Shown here one piece after another: positions 8,701 to 16,507 of a DNA stretch of 64,000 bases; the stretch's first letter is position 1, and each line of letters starts with the position of its first letter. A program made the translations under genes and the position numbers. The stretch covers positions 1 to 64,000 of the forward strand of contig NZ_VSSR01000033.1 of assembly GCF_008123515.1 (NCBI RefSeq), given 5' to 3'. The notes beneath the pieces are model-generated. The model searched no databases. It saw nothing but the letters and a program-made list of their open reading frames with translations, and was not told where the DNA came from. This DNA comes from Bradyrhizobium cytisi (GTDB taxonomy: Bacteria > Pseudomonadota > Alphaproteobacteria > Rhizobiales > Xanthobacteraceae).

Positions 8701-9645
8701 TCAGATCAGATACTGCTTCGTGATGATTTCGCCCAGCCTGGAATTGTCGGTGATGAATTCCTGAATGAATTCATGCACGCCATGCTGGAAAATGTCGTTC
8801 ATGTTGCTGTGTTCCAGCCGGTTGCGGATGCCGCGGGCGTGGCGTTGCGCCGGGCCCTGGCGGCCATAGTCGACGCCAATCTGGTCGAGGTTGCGAACGA
8901 GATTGTCGTAGCAGCTGGCAAGCGAGCGCGGCAGCGTGCCGTTGAGAATCAGCAGATCGGCGACCAGCCAAGGTTTCAGCGTCTCGCGGTAGACCCAGTG
9001 ATAGGCCGTCAGTGCCGACACCGAGCGCAGGATCGAGCTCCACTGATAGAAGTCGAGCGGACCGCCGACGTGCTCCTCTTCGGGCAGCAGCACGTGATAC
9101 TTGACGTCGAGGATGCGTGCGGTGTTGTCGGCGCGCTCCAGATGCAGGCCGAGGCGCGAGAACCAGTAGGCGTCGTTGCGCAGCATGGTCCGGTAGGCCG
9201 AGCCGTCGAAGCGCAGCGAGGTCTCCTGCACGAAGCGCAGGAATTTTGCGAGGTCCTCGCGTGTGGAAGTGCCTTTGCTCCAGACCGCCTGAAGCTCGAT
9301 CCAGGCCGAGTTGATGGTGTCCCACATCTCGCTGGTCAGCGCCGTGCGCACCGAACGCGAGTTCAGTCGCGCCGCCTCGATGCAGTTCCTGATCGAGGAC
9401 GGGTTGTCGGCCGAGAACGAAAGGTAGTCGACGACGTTGTGCTCGTTGGCTTCCTCGTGGGTCTGATAGAAGCTTTCCGCGACGCCGGCGGTGAGCAACG
9501 CGGAGTCCCACTCGTTGGTCTTGCCGATATAGGCGGCGGGAAGCGCGGTGACGCGCAAGGTCGCATCGATGGTGCGCGCGAGATATTCGGCCCGTTCGAC
9601 ATAGCGGGCGAGCCAGTAGAGGTTTTCGGCGGTACGCGACAGCAT
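8701..9645 (-). CDS. Alpha-E domain protein (COG2307)
   Basis: A 314-residue, almost wholly alpha-helical protein. It opens with MLSRTAENLYWLARYVERAE, the family signature, and contains two copies of the alpha-E helical unit. No enzymatic motif is known for the family; it is nearly always encoded next to a circularly permuted ATP-grasp protein and a transglutaminase, and has been proposed as a partner in peptide synthesis. Its start codon lies only 4 bases after the ATP-grasp stop codon, so the two are translationally linked. Confidence 0.92.
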   Translation of the reverse strand: MLSRTAENLYWLARYVERAEYLARTIDATLRVTALPAAYIGKTNEWDSALLTAGVAESFYQTHEEANEHNVVDYLSFSADNPSSIRNCIEAARLNSRSVRTALTSEMWDTINSAWIELQAVWSKGTSTREDLAKFLRFVQETSLRFDGSAYRTMLRNDAYWFSRLGLHLERADNTARILDVKYHVLLPEEEHVGGPLDFYQWSSILRSVSALTAYHWVYRETLKPWLVADLLILNGTLPRSLASCYDNLVRNLDQIGVDYGRQGPAQRHARGIRNRLEHSNMNDIFQHGVHEFIQEFITDNSRLGEIITKQYLI

Positions 9646-9649
9646 CTCT

Positions 9650-11068
9650 CTACTCGTCCAAAATCCAGGTGTCTTTGGTGCCGCCGCCCTGGCTCGAATT
9701 CACCACGAGCGAGCCTTCCTTCAGCGCAACACGTGTTAGCCCGCCCGGCACGATCGTCGTGCTCTTGCTGCCGGTGAGCACGAAGGGCCGCAGATCGACG
9801 TGGCGCGGGGCGAGGCCGGAGGCCGTGCAGGTCGGGCAGGTCGAGAGCGCCAGCGTCGGCTGGGCGATGAAACCTTCTGGTTCGCGCTTGAGCTTCTCGC
9901 GGAAGGCTTCGATCGTTGCTTTGGTCGCGGCAGGGCCGATCAGCATGCCGTAGCCGCCGGAGCCGTGCACTTCCTTCACGACGAGCTCGCTCAAATTATC
10001 CAGCACGTAGGCGAGATCCTTCGGCTCGCGGCAGCGCCAGGTCTGCACGTTCTTCAGGATCGGATCCTCGCCGAGATAGAATTTCACGATCTCCGGCATG
10101 TAGGAGTAGATCGCCTTGTCATCGGCGATGCCGGTGCCGACCGCGTTGGCGAGCGTGATGTTGCCGGCCGCGTAGGCCGACATCAGCCCGGGCACGCCGA
10201 GCGCCGAGTCGGGCCGGAAGGTGAGGGGATCGAGGAAATCGTCGTCGACGCGGCGATAGATCACGTCGACCCGTTTCACGCCTTCCGTCGTCCGCATGAA
10301 CACTTCGTTGTTCTTGACGATGAGGTCGCGGCCCTCGACCAGCTCGATGCCGAGCTTGTCGGCGAGGAAGGAGTGCTCGTAATAGGCGGAGTTGTAGACG
10401 CCAGGCGTGAGCAGCGCGACCGTCGGCTCGCCTGAGGCACTGTTCGGCGCGACCGAGCGGAGAGCGGAGAGCAGCTCGTCCGGATAGCGCTCGACCGGCG
10501 CCACCCGGTGGCGGGCGAACAGATCCGGAAACAACCGCATCATGATCTCGCGGTTTTCCAGCATGTAGGACACGCCGGACGGCGTGCGCGCATTGTCCTC
10601 CAGCACGATGAAGTCCTCGGCATCGACCCTGATGATGTCGATGCCGGCGATGTGCACGTAGACGTCGTGCGGCACCTGCTGGCCGTTCATCTCGGGGCGG
10701 AAGACCGGGTTCTGGAAGATCAGATCTTCGGGCACGATTTCGGCGCGGAGGATGTCGCGGCCGTGATAGATGTCGCGCAGGAACATGTTGAGCGCGCGCA
10801 CGCGCTGCTTCAGGCCCCTCTCCAGCAGCGACCATTCCTTGCCGGACATGATGCGCGGGATCACGTCGAAGGGGATCAGGCGCTCGGTGGATTCGGAATC
10901 GCCATAGACGGCAAAGGTGATGCCGATGCGGCGGAACAGGAGCTCGGCCTCCTGGCGGCGATATTCGAGCGCCTCGGGAGGCGTCTCCTTGAGCCAGCGC
11001 GCCAGCTCCTGATAGGCGGGGCGAAGGTCCCCGCCGGGAATGTTCATTTCGTCAAACGCGACTGCCAT
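9650..11068 (-). CDS. Circularly permuted type-2 ATP-grasp protein (COG2308)
   Basis: A 472-residue ATP-grasp enzyme with the two former DUF404/DUF407 halves, predicted to activate a carboxylate with ATP and form a peptide-like bond. Conserved stretches include SGKEWSLLERGLKQRVRAL, DIIRVDAEDFIVLEDNART, TPSGVSYMLENREIM and the C-terminal SSQGGGTKDTWILDE. The ATG at 11068 is preferred because family members begin close to FDEMNIPGG; upstream ATGs would add an Arg/Pro-rich extension with no family match. It is the first gene of the minus-strand run ATP-grasp, alpha-E, transglutaminase, Anbu. Confidence 0.9.
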   Translation of the reverse strand: MAVAFDEMNIPGGDLRPAYQELARWLKETPPEALEYRRQEAELLFRRIGITFAVYGDSESTERLIPFDVIPRIMSGKEWSLLERGLKQRVRALNMFLRDIYHGRDILRAEIVPEDLIFQNPVFRPEMNGQQVPHDVYVHIAGIDIIRVDAEDFIVLEDNARTPSGVSYMLENREIMMRLFPDLFARHRVAPVERYPDELLSALRSVAPNSASGEPTVALLTPGVYNSAYYEHSFLADKLGIELVEGRDLIVKNNEVFMRTTEGVKRVDVIYRRVDDDFLDPLTFRPDSALGVPGLMSAYAAGNITLANAVGTGIADDKAIYSYMPEIVKFYLGEDPILKNVQTWRCREPKDLAYVLDNLSELVVKEVHGSGGYGMLIGPAATKATIEAFREKLKREPEGFIAQPTLALSTCPTCTASGLAPRHVDLRPFVLTGSKSTTIVPGGLTRVALKEGSLVVNSSQGGGTKDTWILDE

Positions 11069-11344
11069 AGATCCCGACTTGTCCCCGCAAGGCGTTGCGC
11101 CATTTGGCAGGTCGTCAGGCCTTGGTGAAGACCGCAACGTCCTGGCCATGCGGCAAGAGTGCATGACTCTGAGGAGGTAGCAAGGGGCGGGCCAGCGCGA
11201 TAAGCATGGAGAAAGGGCATTTGCCGGATATGGCCGGGAAGGTGCCTGAAAAAATGGCTGAGGACTGCTTATTTCGGCAGCAAAACCGCGTGACTTCAAC
11301 GCGTTACCCCGGCAAATTCCGTGGGACAGCGAGGGACTTTAGGT

Positions 11345-12082
11345 ATGAGCGAGATCGTCACGGCGGGCATTCTGGTCATCGGGGATGAAATCCTGTCCGG
11401 CCGGACCAAGGACAAGAATATCGGCTTCATCGCCGAATACCTGACCAATATCGGCATCGACCTGAAGGAAGTCCGGATTGTTTCCGACGACGAGGACGAT
11501 ATCATTGCCGCGTTGAATGCACTGCGGCATCGTTACAATTACGTATTCACCACCGGCGGCATCGGACCGACCCATGACGACATCACCGCCGACAGCGTCG
11601 CCAAGGCCTTTGGCGTGGGCATCGACCACCACCCCGAGGTGGTTGCCCGTTTCCGCGAGCGCTGGAGCGAGCAAGACCTCAACGAGGCCCGCCTGCGCAT
11701 GGCCCGCATCCCCGACGGCGCCGAGCTGATCCAGAGCGCGACTATCCTCGCCCCTGGCTTCAAGATCGGCAATGTCATCGTGATGGCCGGTGTGCCTTCG
11801 ATCATGCAGGCGATGATGGACATCGTCTCGCCCAAGCTGAAATCCGGCGTGCGCATGCTGTCCGAATCGGTCCGCGCCAATGCGCGGGAAGGCGACATCG
11901 GCAGCCCGCTGCGGGCGATCGCCGCCGCGCACCCCGACACCATCATCGGCAGCTATCCCTTCATGGACGAGGAGCAAAAGCCGAACACCAATCTGGTGGT
12001 GCGCTCGCGTGATGCGGATAAGCTGGCATCCGCGATGGCGGCGGTGAAGGAAATGCTGGCGGGGTTGAACATCACCCGGTAG
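11345..12082 (+). CDS. Molybdopterin-binding/CinA N-terminal domain protein
   Basis: A 245-residue single-domain protein of the MoCF/CinA N-terminal family. GILVIGDEILSGRTKD and FTTGGIGPTHDDIT are the two conserved nucleotide-binding motifs of MoaB/MogA/CinA folds. The C-terminal deamidase domain of full-length CinA is absent, as in many alphaproteobacterial homologs. The ATG at 11345 is preceded by GAGGG; a GTG at 11321 would add eight residues. It is divergent from the ATP-grasp gene and lies 22 bases before gpt. Its true role may be hydrolysis of a pyrophosphate-containing metabolite rather than molybdenum cofactor work. Confidence 0.85.
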   Translation: MSEIVTAGILVIGDEILSGRTKDKNIGFIAEYLTNIGIDLKEVRIVSDDEDDIIAALNALRHRYNYVFTTGGIGPTHDDITADSVAKAFGVGIDHHPEVVARFRERWSEQDLNEARLRMARIPDGAELIQSATILAPGFKIGNVIVMAGVPSIMQAMMDIVSPKLKSGVRMLSESVRANAREGDIGSPLRAIAAAHPDTIIGSYPFMDEEQKPNTNLVVRSRDADKLASAMAAVKEMLAGLNITR

Positions 12083-12104
12083 CAAATGAACTGCCGGGAG
12101 ACGA

Positions 12105-12647
12105 ATGCAGGAGATGATGATGGCTGGTGAAGCACCGGAACTGAGCGCGCAGGAGCGCGCGGGCAAGGCCTTCCCCGTTTCGTGGGACCAGTTCCACCGG
12201 GATTGCCGGGCGCTGACCTGGCGGCTCAACGAGGTTGGCCCCTTTCACGCGGTGATCGCGATCACCCGCGGCGGTCTGGTGCCGGCGGCGATCGTGGCGC
12301 GCGAGCTTGGGGTACGCGTGATCGATACGGTCTGTATCGCCAGTTACGATCACACCAAGCAGGGCGATCTCCAGGTCCTCAAGGGCATCTCGGATCAGGC
12401 GATGAAGCTCGGGGGCGGTACCGGCAAGGGACTCCTGATCGTCGATGACCTCGTCGACACCGGCAAGACCGGCAAGCTGGTGCGCGAGATGCTGCCCGAC
12501 GCGCATTTCGCCACCGTCTACGCCAAGCCGAAGGGGCGCCCGCTGGTCGACACCTTCATCACGGAAGTCTCGCAGGACACCTGGATCTTCTTCCCCTGGG
12601 ACACCGCGCTCTCCTACCACCCGCCGCTCCGCGACGGCGCGGCGTAA
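12105..12647 (+). CDS. gpt: Xanthine-guanine phosphoribosyltransferase
   Basis: A 180-residue type I phosphoribosyltransferase that salvages xanthine and guanine (and weakly hypoxanthine) with PRPP. The PRPP loop is LLIVDDLVDTGKT at residues 110-122, AITRGGLVPA at 52-61 is the pyrophosphate-binding loop, and the C-terminal WIFFPWDTALSY closes the purine site, as in GPT of Proteobacteria. Two starts carry Shine-Dalgarno sequences: 12105 (GGGAG) and the run of three ATGs ending at 12120 (AGGAG). It follows the CinA-type gene by 22 bases. The pairing with a nucleoside importer elsewhere in the window fits purine salvage. Confidence 0.92.
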   Translation: MQEMMMAGEAPELSAQERAGKAFPVSWDQFHRDCRALTWRLNEVGPFHAVIAITRGGLVPAAIVARELGVRVIDTVCIASYDHTKQGDLQVLKGISDQAMKLGGGTGKGLLIVDDLVDTGKTGKLVREMLPDAHFATVYAKPKGRPLVDTFITEVSQDTWIFFPWDTALSYHPPLRDGAA

Positions 12648-12653
12648 GTATCG

Positions 12654-12736
12654 CCGTCATTGCGAGCGAAGCGAAGCAATCCAGACTGCTTCCGCGGAGA
12701 CATTTCTGGATTGCCTCGCTTCGCTCGCAATGACGG
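12654..12736. repeat. Dispersed palindromic repeat (CGTCATTGCGA class)
   Basis: CCGTCATTGCGAGCGAAGCG is paired with CGCTTCGCTCGCAATGACGG. It begins 6 bases after the gpt stop and ends 12 bases before the next ATG, so its right edge contributes the GGGCGGAG that probably serves as ribosome binding site for the following gene. Confidence 0.85.
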
Positions 12737-12748
12737 GCGGAGCCAGCC

Positions 12749-13366
12749 ATGCCCCTGCAAAACCGCGTCACGCCGACCGGCGAGATCATCGCCACCACGC
12801 ATCGCGGGCTGTTCACCGGCAATCGCGGCATCATCCATGATCCCGCGACGAAGACGCTGCTGAAGAAGCGCTGGTCGTCGCCGGCCTGGCTCACCTGCAC
12901 CTGCGAATTCCGCGGCCGCCGCCGCGAGGTGATGGCGCAGCAGAGCTGGACCGAGCTGTTCTTTCTCGATGAAGCCACCGCGCTCGCCGCCGGGCATCGT
13001 CCCTGCTTCTATTGCCGACGCGACGATGCCAATCGCTTCCGCGCCGCGTGGGAGAAGGGCAACCGCGTGCACGACGTCCGCATGCACGACATCGATACGG
13101 TGCTGCACCACGAGCGGCTCGATCACGGCAAGAAGCGGCTTCACACTCTGCTGGTGCCGGTCGCTCAGCTTCCCGACGGCGCGATGCTGCAGCAGGGCGA
13201 CAAGAGTTATTTGATCACGCAGGGCAGGGCGCTGCTGTGGTCGGCTGCCGGTTATGTTGCGGTGGAGCAGCATCCGGACGAAGCAATGCTGCTGACGCCG
13301 CCATCGACGCTACGCACGATGAATGCCGGCTACCGGCCCGTGCTGCATCCGACCGCGTTGCCTTAG
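12749..13366 (+). CDS. Conserved hypothetical protein with a four-cysteine cluster
   Basis: A 205-residue protein with no family name I can give. Four cysteines, Cys50 and Cys52 (WLTCTCEF) and Cys86 and Cys89 (HRPCFYCRRDDANRF), could bind zinc in a knuckle like that of HNH nucleases or treble-clef domains. The middle has several His residues (MHDIDTVLHHERLDHGKKRLH), and the C-terminus looks like a beta-rich fold (LLWSAAGYVAVEQHPDEAMLLTPPSTL, in two parts). Coding is supported by strong GC3 bias and full openness. Its ATG lies directly after a palindromic repeat. Confidence 0.75.
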   Translation: MPLQNRVTPTGEIIATTHRGLFTGNRGIIHDPATKTLLKKRWSSPAWLTCTCEFRGRRREVMAQQSWTELFFLDEATALAAGHRPCFYCRRDDANRFRAAWEKGNRVHDVRMHDIDTVLHHERLDHGKKRLHTLLVPVAQLPDGAMLQQGDKSYLITQGRALLWSAAGYVAVEQHPDEAMLLTPPSTLRTMNAGYRPVLHPTALP

Positions 13367-13596
13367 CGCAGCGGCTTACCCTCTTCATCCACCGTCGTCC
13401 GCGCATCGCGCAAAGCCCATTCGCGGATCACCTGACGGCAGCGGGTGAGTTCAGCCTCGCTTGTGGCATTTGCACCCCTGGATGCGCGTTCCACCATCGC
13501 CTTGCAGTTCAGCAGCACGGAGCGGTCCTCCGCGTTCGCATGCAGCGTGAATGCCGCAAGCGCAGCCATGACCAGGACCGGTCGGATCACGGCCAT
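13363..13596 (-). CDS. Small secreted hypothetical protein
   Basis: A 77-residue protein with a clear signal peptide (MAVIRPVLVMAALAAFTLHANAEDR, cut likely after ANA) and a mature part with two cysteines (LLNCKAMV, LTRCRQVI) that may form a disulfide. Its ATG overlaps the stop codon of the MetE-like gene by one base, so it is translationally coupled to it. The 3' end overlaps the convergent four-cysteine gene by four bases. The function is unknown. Confidence 0.7.
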   Translation of the reverse strand: MAVIRPVLVMAALAAFTLHANAEDRSVLLNCKAMVERASRGANATSEAELTRCRQVIREWALRDARTTVDEEGKPLR

Positions 13597-14618
13597 CACC
13601 CGAGCTTCTCGCGCGCGAGCGCCGCACCGGCGCCGAGCGCCATCAGCTTGGCTTCGGCGATCTCGCGGCGCATCGGCGCCATGCCGCAATTGGTGGTGGC
13701 GATGATGTTGCTCTTGGGCACGAACTTCGAGACCGCGTCGATCACCTTGACGACGTCCTCGGCCGTCTCCACCGTATCGCTGGCGACATCGATCACCCCG
13801 GCCTGCACGAACTTGTTTTTCAGCAGCGCGAGCAGATCAAGGGGCACTTTGGAATTGCGGCACTCGATCGCAACCTGCTGGATCGGGCTCGCATCGATCG
13901 CCGGAAAAATCTGCTCATACTGCCGCCACTGCGCGCCGAGCGTCTCCTTCCAGTCGGTGTTGGCCTTGATGCCGTAACCGTAGCAGATGTGCACGGCGGT
14001 GGCGCAGGTGAGCCCCTGCGCGGCGCGCTCGAGTGCGTTGATGCCCCAGTCGTTGACCTCGTCCATGTAGACGTTGAAGGCGGGCTCGTCGAACTGCACG
14101 AGATCGACGCCGTCGGCTTGCAACGCCTTGGCCTCTTCGTTCAAAAGCTCGGCGAAGGCGAACGCCATTTTCACCCGATCGCCATAGTAACGATCGGCGA
14201 TGGTGTCGATGATGGTCATCGGGCCGGGCAGGGTGAATTTCAGTTTCTTCCTCGTGTGCGTGCGCGCCACACGCGCCTCGTCGGCATGGACGCGGCCCTT
14301 CAACCGTAGCGGCGCGACCACCTGCGGCACCATCGCCTTGTAGCGATCTTTCCGGATGCCCATCTCGACCTTGTGGGCGAAATCGATGCCCTCGATCTTC
14401 TCCAGAAAACCGTGCACGAAATGCTGCCGGGCCTGCTCGCCCTCGGTGACGATGTCGATCCCGGCGTCCTCCTGGACCTTCACCGCAAGCATCGTCGCGT
14501 CGCGCTTGGCGCGTGCAAGCTCGTCACCTTGCGACTTCCAGGGCGCCCAGAGCATGTTGGGCTCGGCGAGCCATTCCGGCTTGGGCAAGGAGCCCGCGAT
14601 CGTCGTTGGAAACAGCAT
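13596..14618 (-). CDS. Cobalamin-independent methionine synthase-like protein (MetE C-terminal domain)
   Basis: A 340-residue single-domain homolog of the catalytic C-terminal half of MetE. The zinc ligands are present: His210 and Cys212 in VHICYGYG, Glu252 in AIECRN and Cys311 in TTNCGM. The N-terminal half of full MetE is absent, so this is the short core-type enzyme, which may transfer methyl groups to homocysteine from a donor other than polyglutamyl methyltetrahydrofolate. The start at 14618 (MLFPTTIAGS) has a strong GGGAGGG seven bases upstream. It is followed by a coupled small secreted protein. Confidence 0.87.
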   Translation of the reverse strand: MLFPTTIAGSLPKPEWLAEPNMLWAPWKSQGDELARAKRDATMLAVKVQEDAGIDIVTEGEQARQHFVHGFLEKIEGIDFAHKVEMGIRKDRYKAMVPQVVAPLRLKGRVHADEARVARTHTRKKLKFTLPGPMTIIDTIADRYYGDRVKMAFAFAELLNEEAKALQADGVDLVQFDEPAFNVYMDEVNDWGINALERAAQGLTCATAVHICYGYGIKANTDWKETLGAQWRQYEQIFPAIDASPIQQVAIECRNSKVPLDLLALLKNKFVQAGVIDVASDTVETAEDVVKVIDAVSKFVPKSNIIATTNCGMAPMRREIAEAKLMALGAGAALAREKLG

Positions 14619-14705
14619 GGGTCCCTCCCGGCGGGTTGTGATTGCGCCTCTGTCTGCCATGTCTTAACGTCGAGGTACAGAACAACAAAAGTCGGCCCCG
14701 CCGCG

Positions 14706-14785
14706 CGTCATTGCGAGCGAAGCGAAGCAATCCAGAAACTTTCCGCGGCGGCAGTCTGGATTGCTTCGCTGCGCTCGCAATGACG
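14706..14785. repeat. Dispersed palindromic repeat (CGTCATTGCGA class)
   Basis: CGTCATTGCGAGCGAAGCG pairs with CGCTGCGCTCGCAATGACG, with the inner pair AAGCAATCCAGA/TCTGGATTGCTT. It lies in the divergent gap between the MetE-like gene and the isomerase gene, so it may overlap promoter DNA there. Confidence 0.85.
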
Positions 14786-14823
14786 GAGGAGAGAGCGTAC
14801 CGAATACAAACAAAGGAAACGCC

Positions 14824-15432
14824 ATGATCGAATTCTTCTTCGACTGCTCCAGCCCGTGGACCTATCTCGCCTTCCACAATATCCAGCCGCTGGCCAAGGA
14901 GCTAGGCGCCGAGATCATCTGGCGGCCGATCCTGGTCGGCGGCATCTTCAACACCGTCAATCCGAGCGTCTACGCGCAGCGGGAGACGCCGGTGCCGCTG
15001 AAGGCGCGCTACATGAAGAAGGACCTTCAGGACTGGGCGCGCTCGACGGGCCTAGCGATCAAGATGCCGCCGACGGTGTTTCCGGTGAACAGCGTCAAGG
15101 CGATGCGCGGCTGCATCTGGTTGGGCAAGGCGATGGTGCCGTTCGCAACCGCCTTGTTCGAGACCTATTGGGGCGACGACAAGGACATCTCGCAGGACGC
15201 GGTGCTGGCCGAGATCTGCACGAAGGTCGGCGTCGACGAGCAGAAATTCTTTGCTGGCATCTCGGAGCAGGCGATCAAGGACCAGCTCAAAACCAATACG
15301 GAAGAGGTCGTCGCGCGCGGCGGGTTCGGTTCGCCGACGATTTTCGTCAACAAGACCGACATGTATTTTGGCAATGATCGCCTGCCGCTGATCCGCGAGG
15401 CGCTGCTGCGTAACAAGGCGAGCGCGGCCTGA
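14824..15432 (+). CDS. 2-hydroxychromene-2-carboxylate isomerase family protein (DsbA-like)
   Basis: A 202-residue thioredoxin-fold protein of the kappa-class GST/HCCA isomerase family, which uses glutathione to isomerise aromatic-degradation intermediates. The active-site serine region is FDCSSPWTYLAF at residues 6-17, and GGFGSPTIFVN near 172-182 holds the conserved cis-proline. The ATG follows AAAGGAAACGCC. Its stop overlaps the start of the quinone oxidoreductase (TGATG), so the two are made together. A specific role in naphthalene-type degradation is not shown by the neighbourhood; a general glutathione-linked reaction is equally possible. Confidence 0.85.
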   Translation: MIEFFFDCSSPWTYLAFHNIQPLAKELGAEIIWRPILVGGIFNTVNPSVYAQRETPVPLKARYMKKDLQDWARSTGLAIKMPPTVFPVNSVKAMRGCIWLGKAMVPFATALFETYWGDDKDISQDAVLAEICTKVGVDEQKFFAGISEQAIKDQLKTNTEEVVARGGFGSPTIFVNKTDMYFGNDRLPLIREALLRNKASAA

Positions 15433-16409
15433 TGGTGCGGGCCGTCGTCTGCCGCGCGCTCGGCGCACCCGAAATGTTGCGGTTGGAAGAGTTTCCCTCG
15501 CGCGCCCTCAAGCCGGGCGAGGTTCGGGTCGCGATCCGGGCCGCCGGGTTGAACTTTCCGGATGTACTGATGGCGGCCGGCGAGTACCAGCTCAAGCCCG
15601 AGCTGCCGTTCACGCCTGGCATGGAAGCCGCCAGCGACGTGACCGAACTCGGCGCAGAGGTGAAGGGCGTCGCTGTCGGCGACAAGGTCATCGTCAGGAT
15701 GCGCCACGGTGCCTTCACCGATGAAGCGGTCGTGACGCCGTCACAGCTCACGCCACTGCCATCGAACTTTGATTACGCCGAGGGCGCGACCTATCTCGCC
15801 GGCCACGGCACCGCCTATCACGCGCTGATCGATCGCGGCAGGGTCCAGCCGGGCGAGGTGCTCTTGGTGCATGGCGCTGGTGGCGGCGTCGGCCTTGCCG
15901 CCGTCGAGATCGGCAAGATGCTGGGCGCGACCGTGATCGCGACGGCGTCCAGCGACGAGAAGCTGGCGATCGCCAAGGCACGCGGCGCCGACCATCTCGT
16001 GCGCTACGACCGCGAGCCGTTTCGCGACGCCGTCAAGCGCATCACCGATGGCCGTGGCGCCGACGTGGTGTTCGACCCCGTCGGCGGCGAGGTGTTCGAG
16101 AACTCGATGCGCTGCATCGCCTGGGGTGCGCGGCTGCTGGTCATCGGATTCACCGGGGGCATCGGCTCGGCGAAAACCAATCTGCTGCTGATCAAGGGCG
16201 CCAGCGTGCTCGGCGTGCGCGCGGGAGAAGCGGTGCGGAAAAATCCGGCGCTCGGCGAGGCGCGCCTGAAGGCGCTGCTGCAATGGGCGGAGGAGGGTAA
16301 GCTGCGCCCGAATATCTCGCACCGCCTTCAGCTGGAAGATTGCGCCAAGGCGATGCGGCTGTTGCTCGACCGCAAGGCGATCGGGCGGGTGGCACTGGTG
16401 ATGGAGTGA
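15432..16409 (+). CDS. NADPH:quinone oxidoreductase (zinc-free medium-chain reductase)
   Basis: A 325-residue quinone-reductase-like MDR protein. The N-terminal GroES-like domain has AIRAAGLNFPDVLMAAGEYQ, typical of zinc-free quinone reductases, and the Rossmann domain has VHGAGGGVGLAAVEIGK near residues 147-163. The cysteine and histidine zinc ligands of alcohol dehydrogenases are missing. It likely reduces quinones or enones with NADPH in the cytoplasm. The start overlaps the isomerase stop by one base, so translation is coupled. Confidence 0.9.
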   Translation: MVRAVVCRALGAPEMLRLEEFPSRALKPGEVRVAIRAAGLNFPDVLMAAGEYQLKPELPFTPGMEAASDVTELGAEVKGVAVGDKVIVRMRHGAFTDEAVVTPSQLTPLPSNFDYAEGATYLAGHGTAYHALIDRGRVQPGEVLLVHGAGGGVGLAAVEIGKMLGATVIATASSDEKLAIAKARGADHLVRYDREPFRDAVKRITDGRGADVVFDPVGGEVFENSMRCIAWGARLLVIGFTGGIGSAKTNLLLIKGASVLGVRAGEAVRKNPALGEARLKALLQWAEEGKLRPNISHRLQLEDCAKAMRLLLDRKAIGRVALVME

Positions 16410-16412
16410 GAA

Positions 16413-16502
16413 CGTAGGGTGGGTTAGCCGAAGGCGTAACCCACCGCTTCTGTGACCGTGGATATGAAAGAGGTGGGTTACGCTTCGCTAACCCACCTTA
16501 CG
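16413..16502. repeat. Dispersed palindromic repeat (GTGGGTTA class)
   Basis: CGTAGGGTGGGTTAG and CTAACCCACCTTACG form the outer arms, and GGCGTAACCCACC with GGTGGGTTACGC the inner arms. It sits between convergent genes and belongs to a different family from the CGTCATT elements. Confidence 0.85.
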
Positions 16503-16507
16503 ATCCC

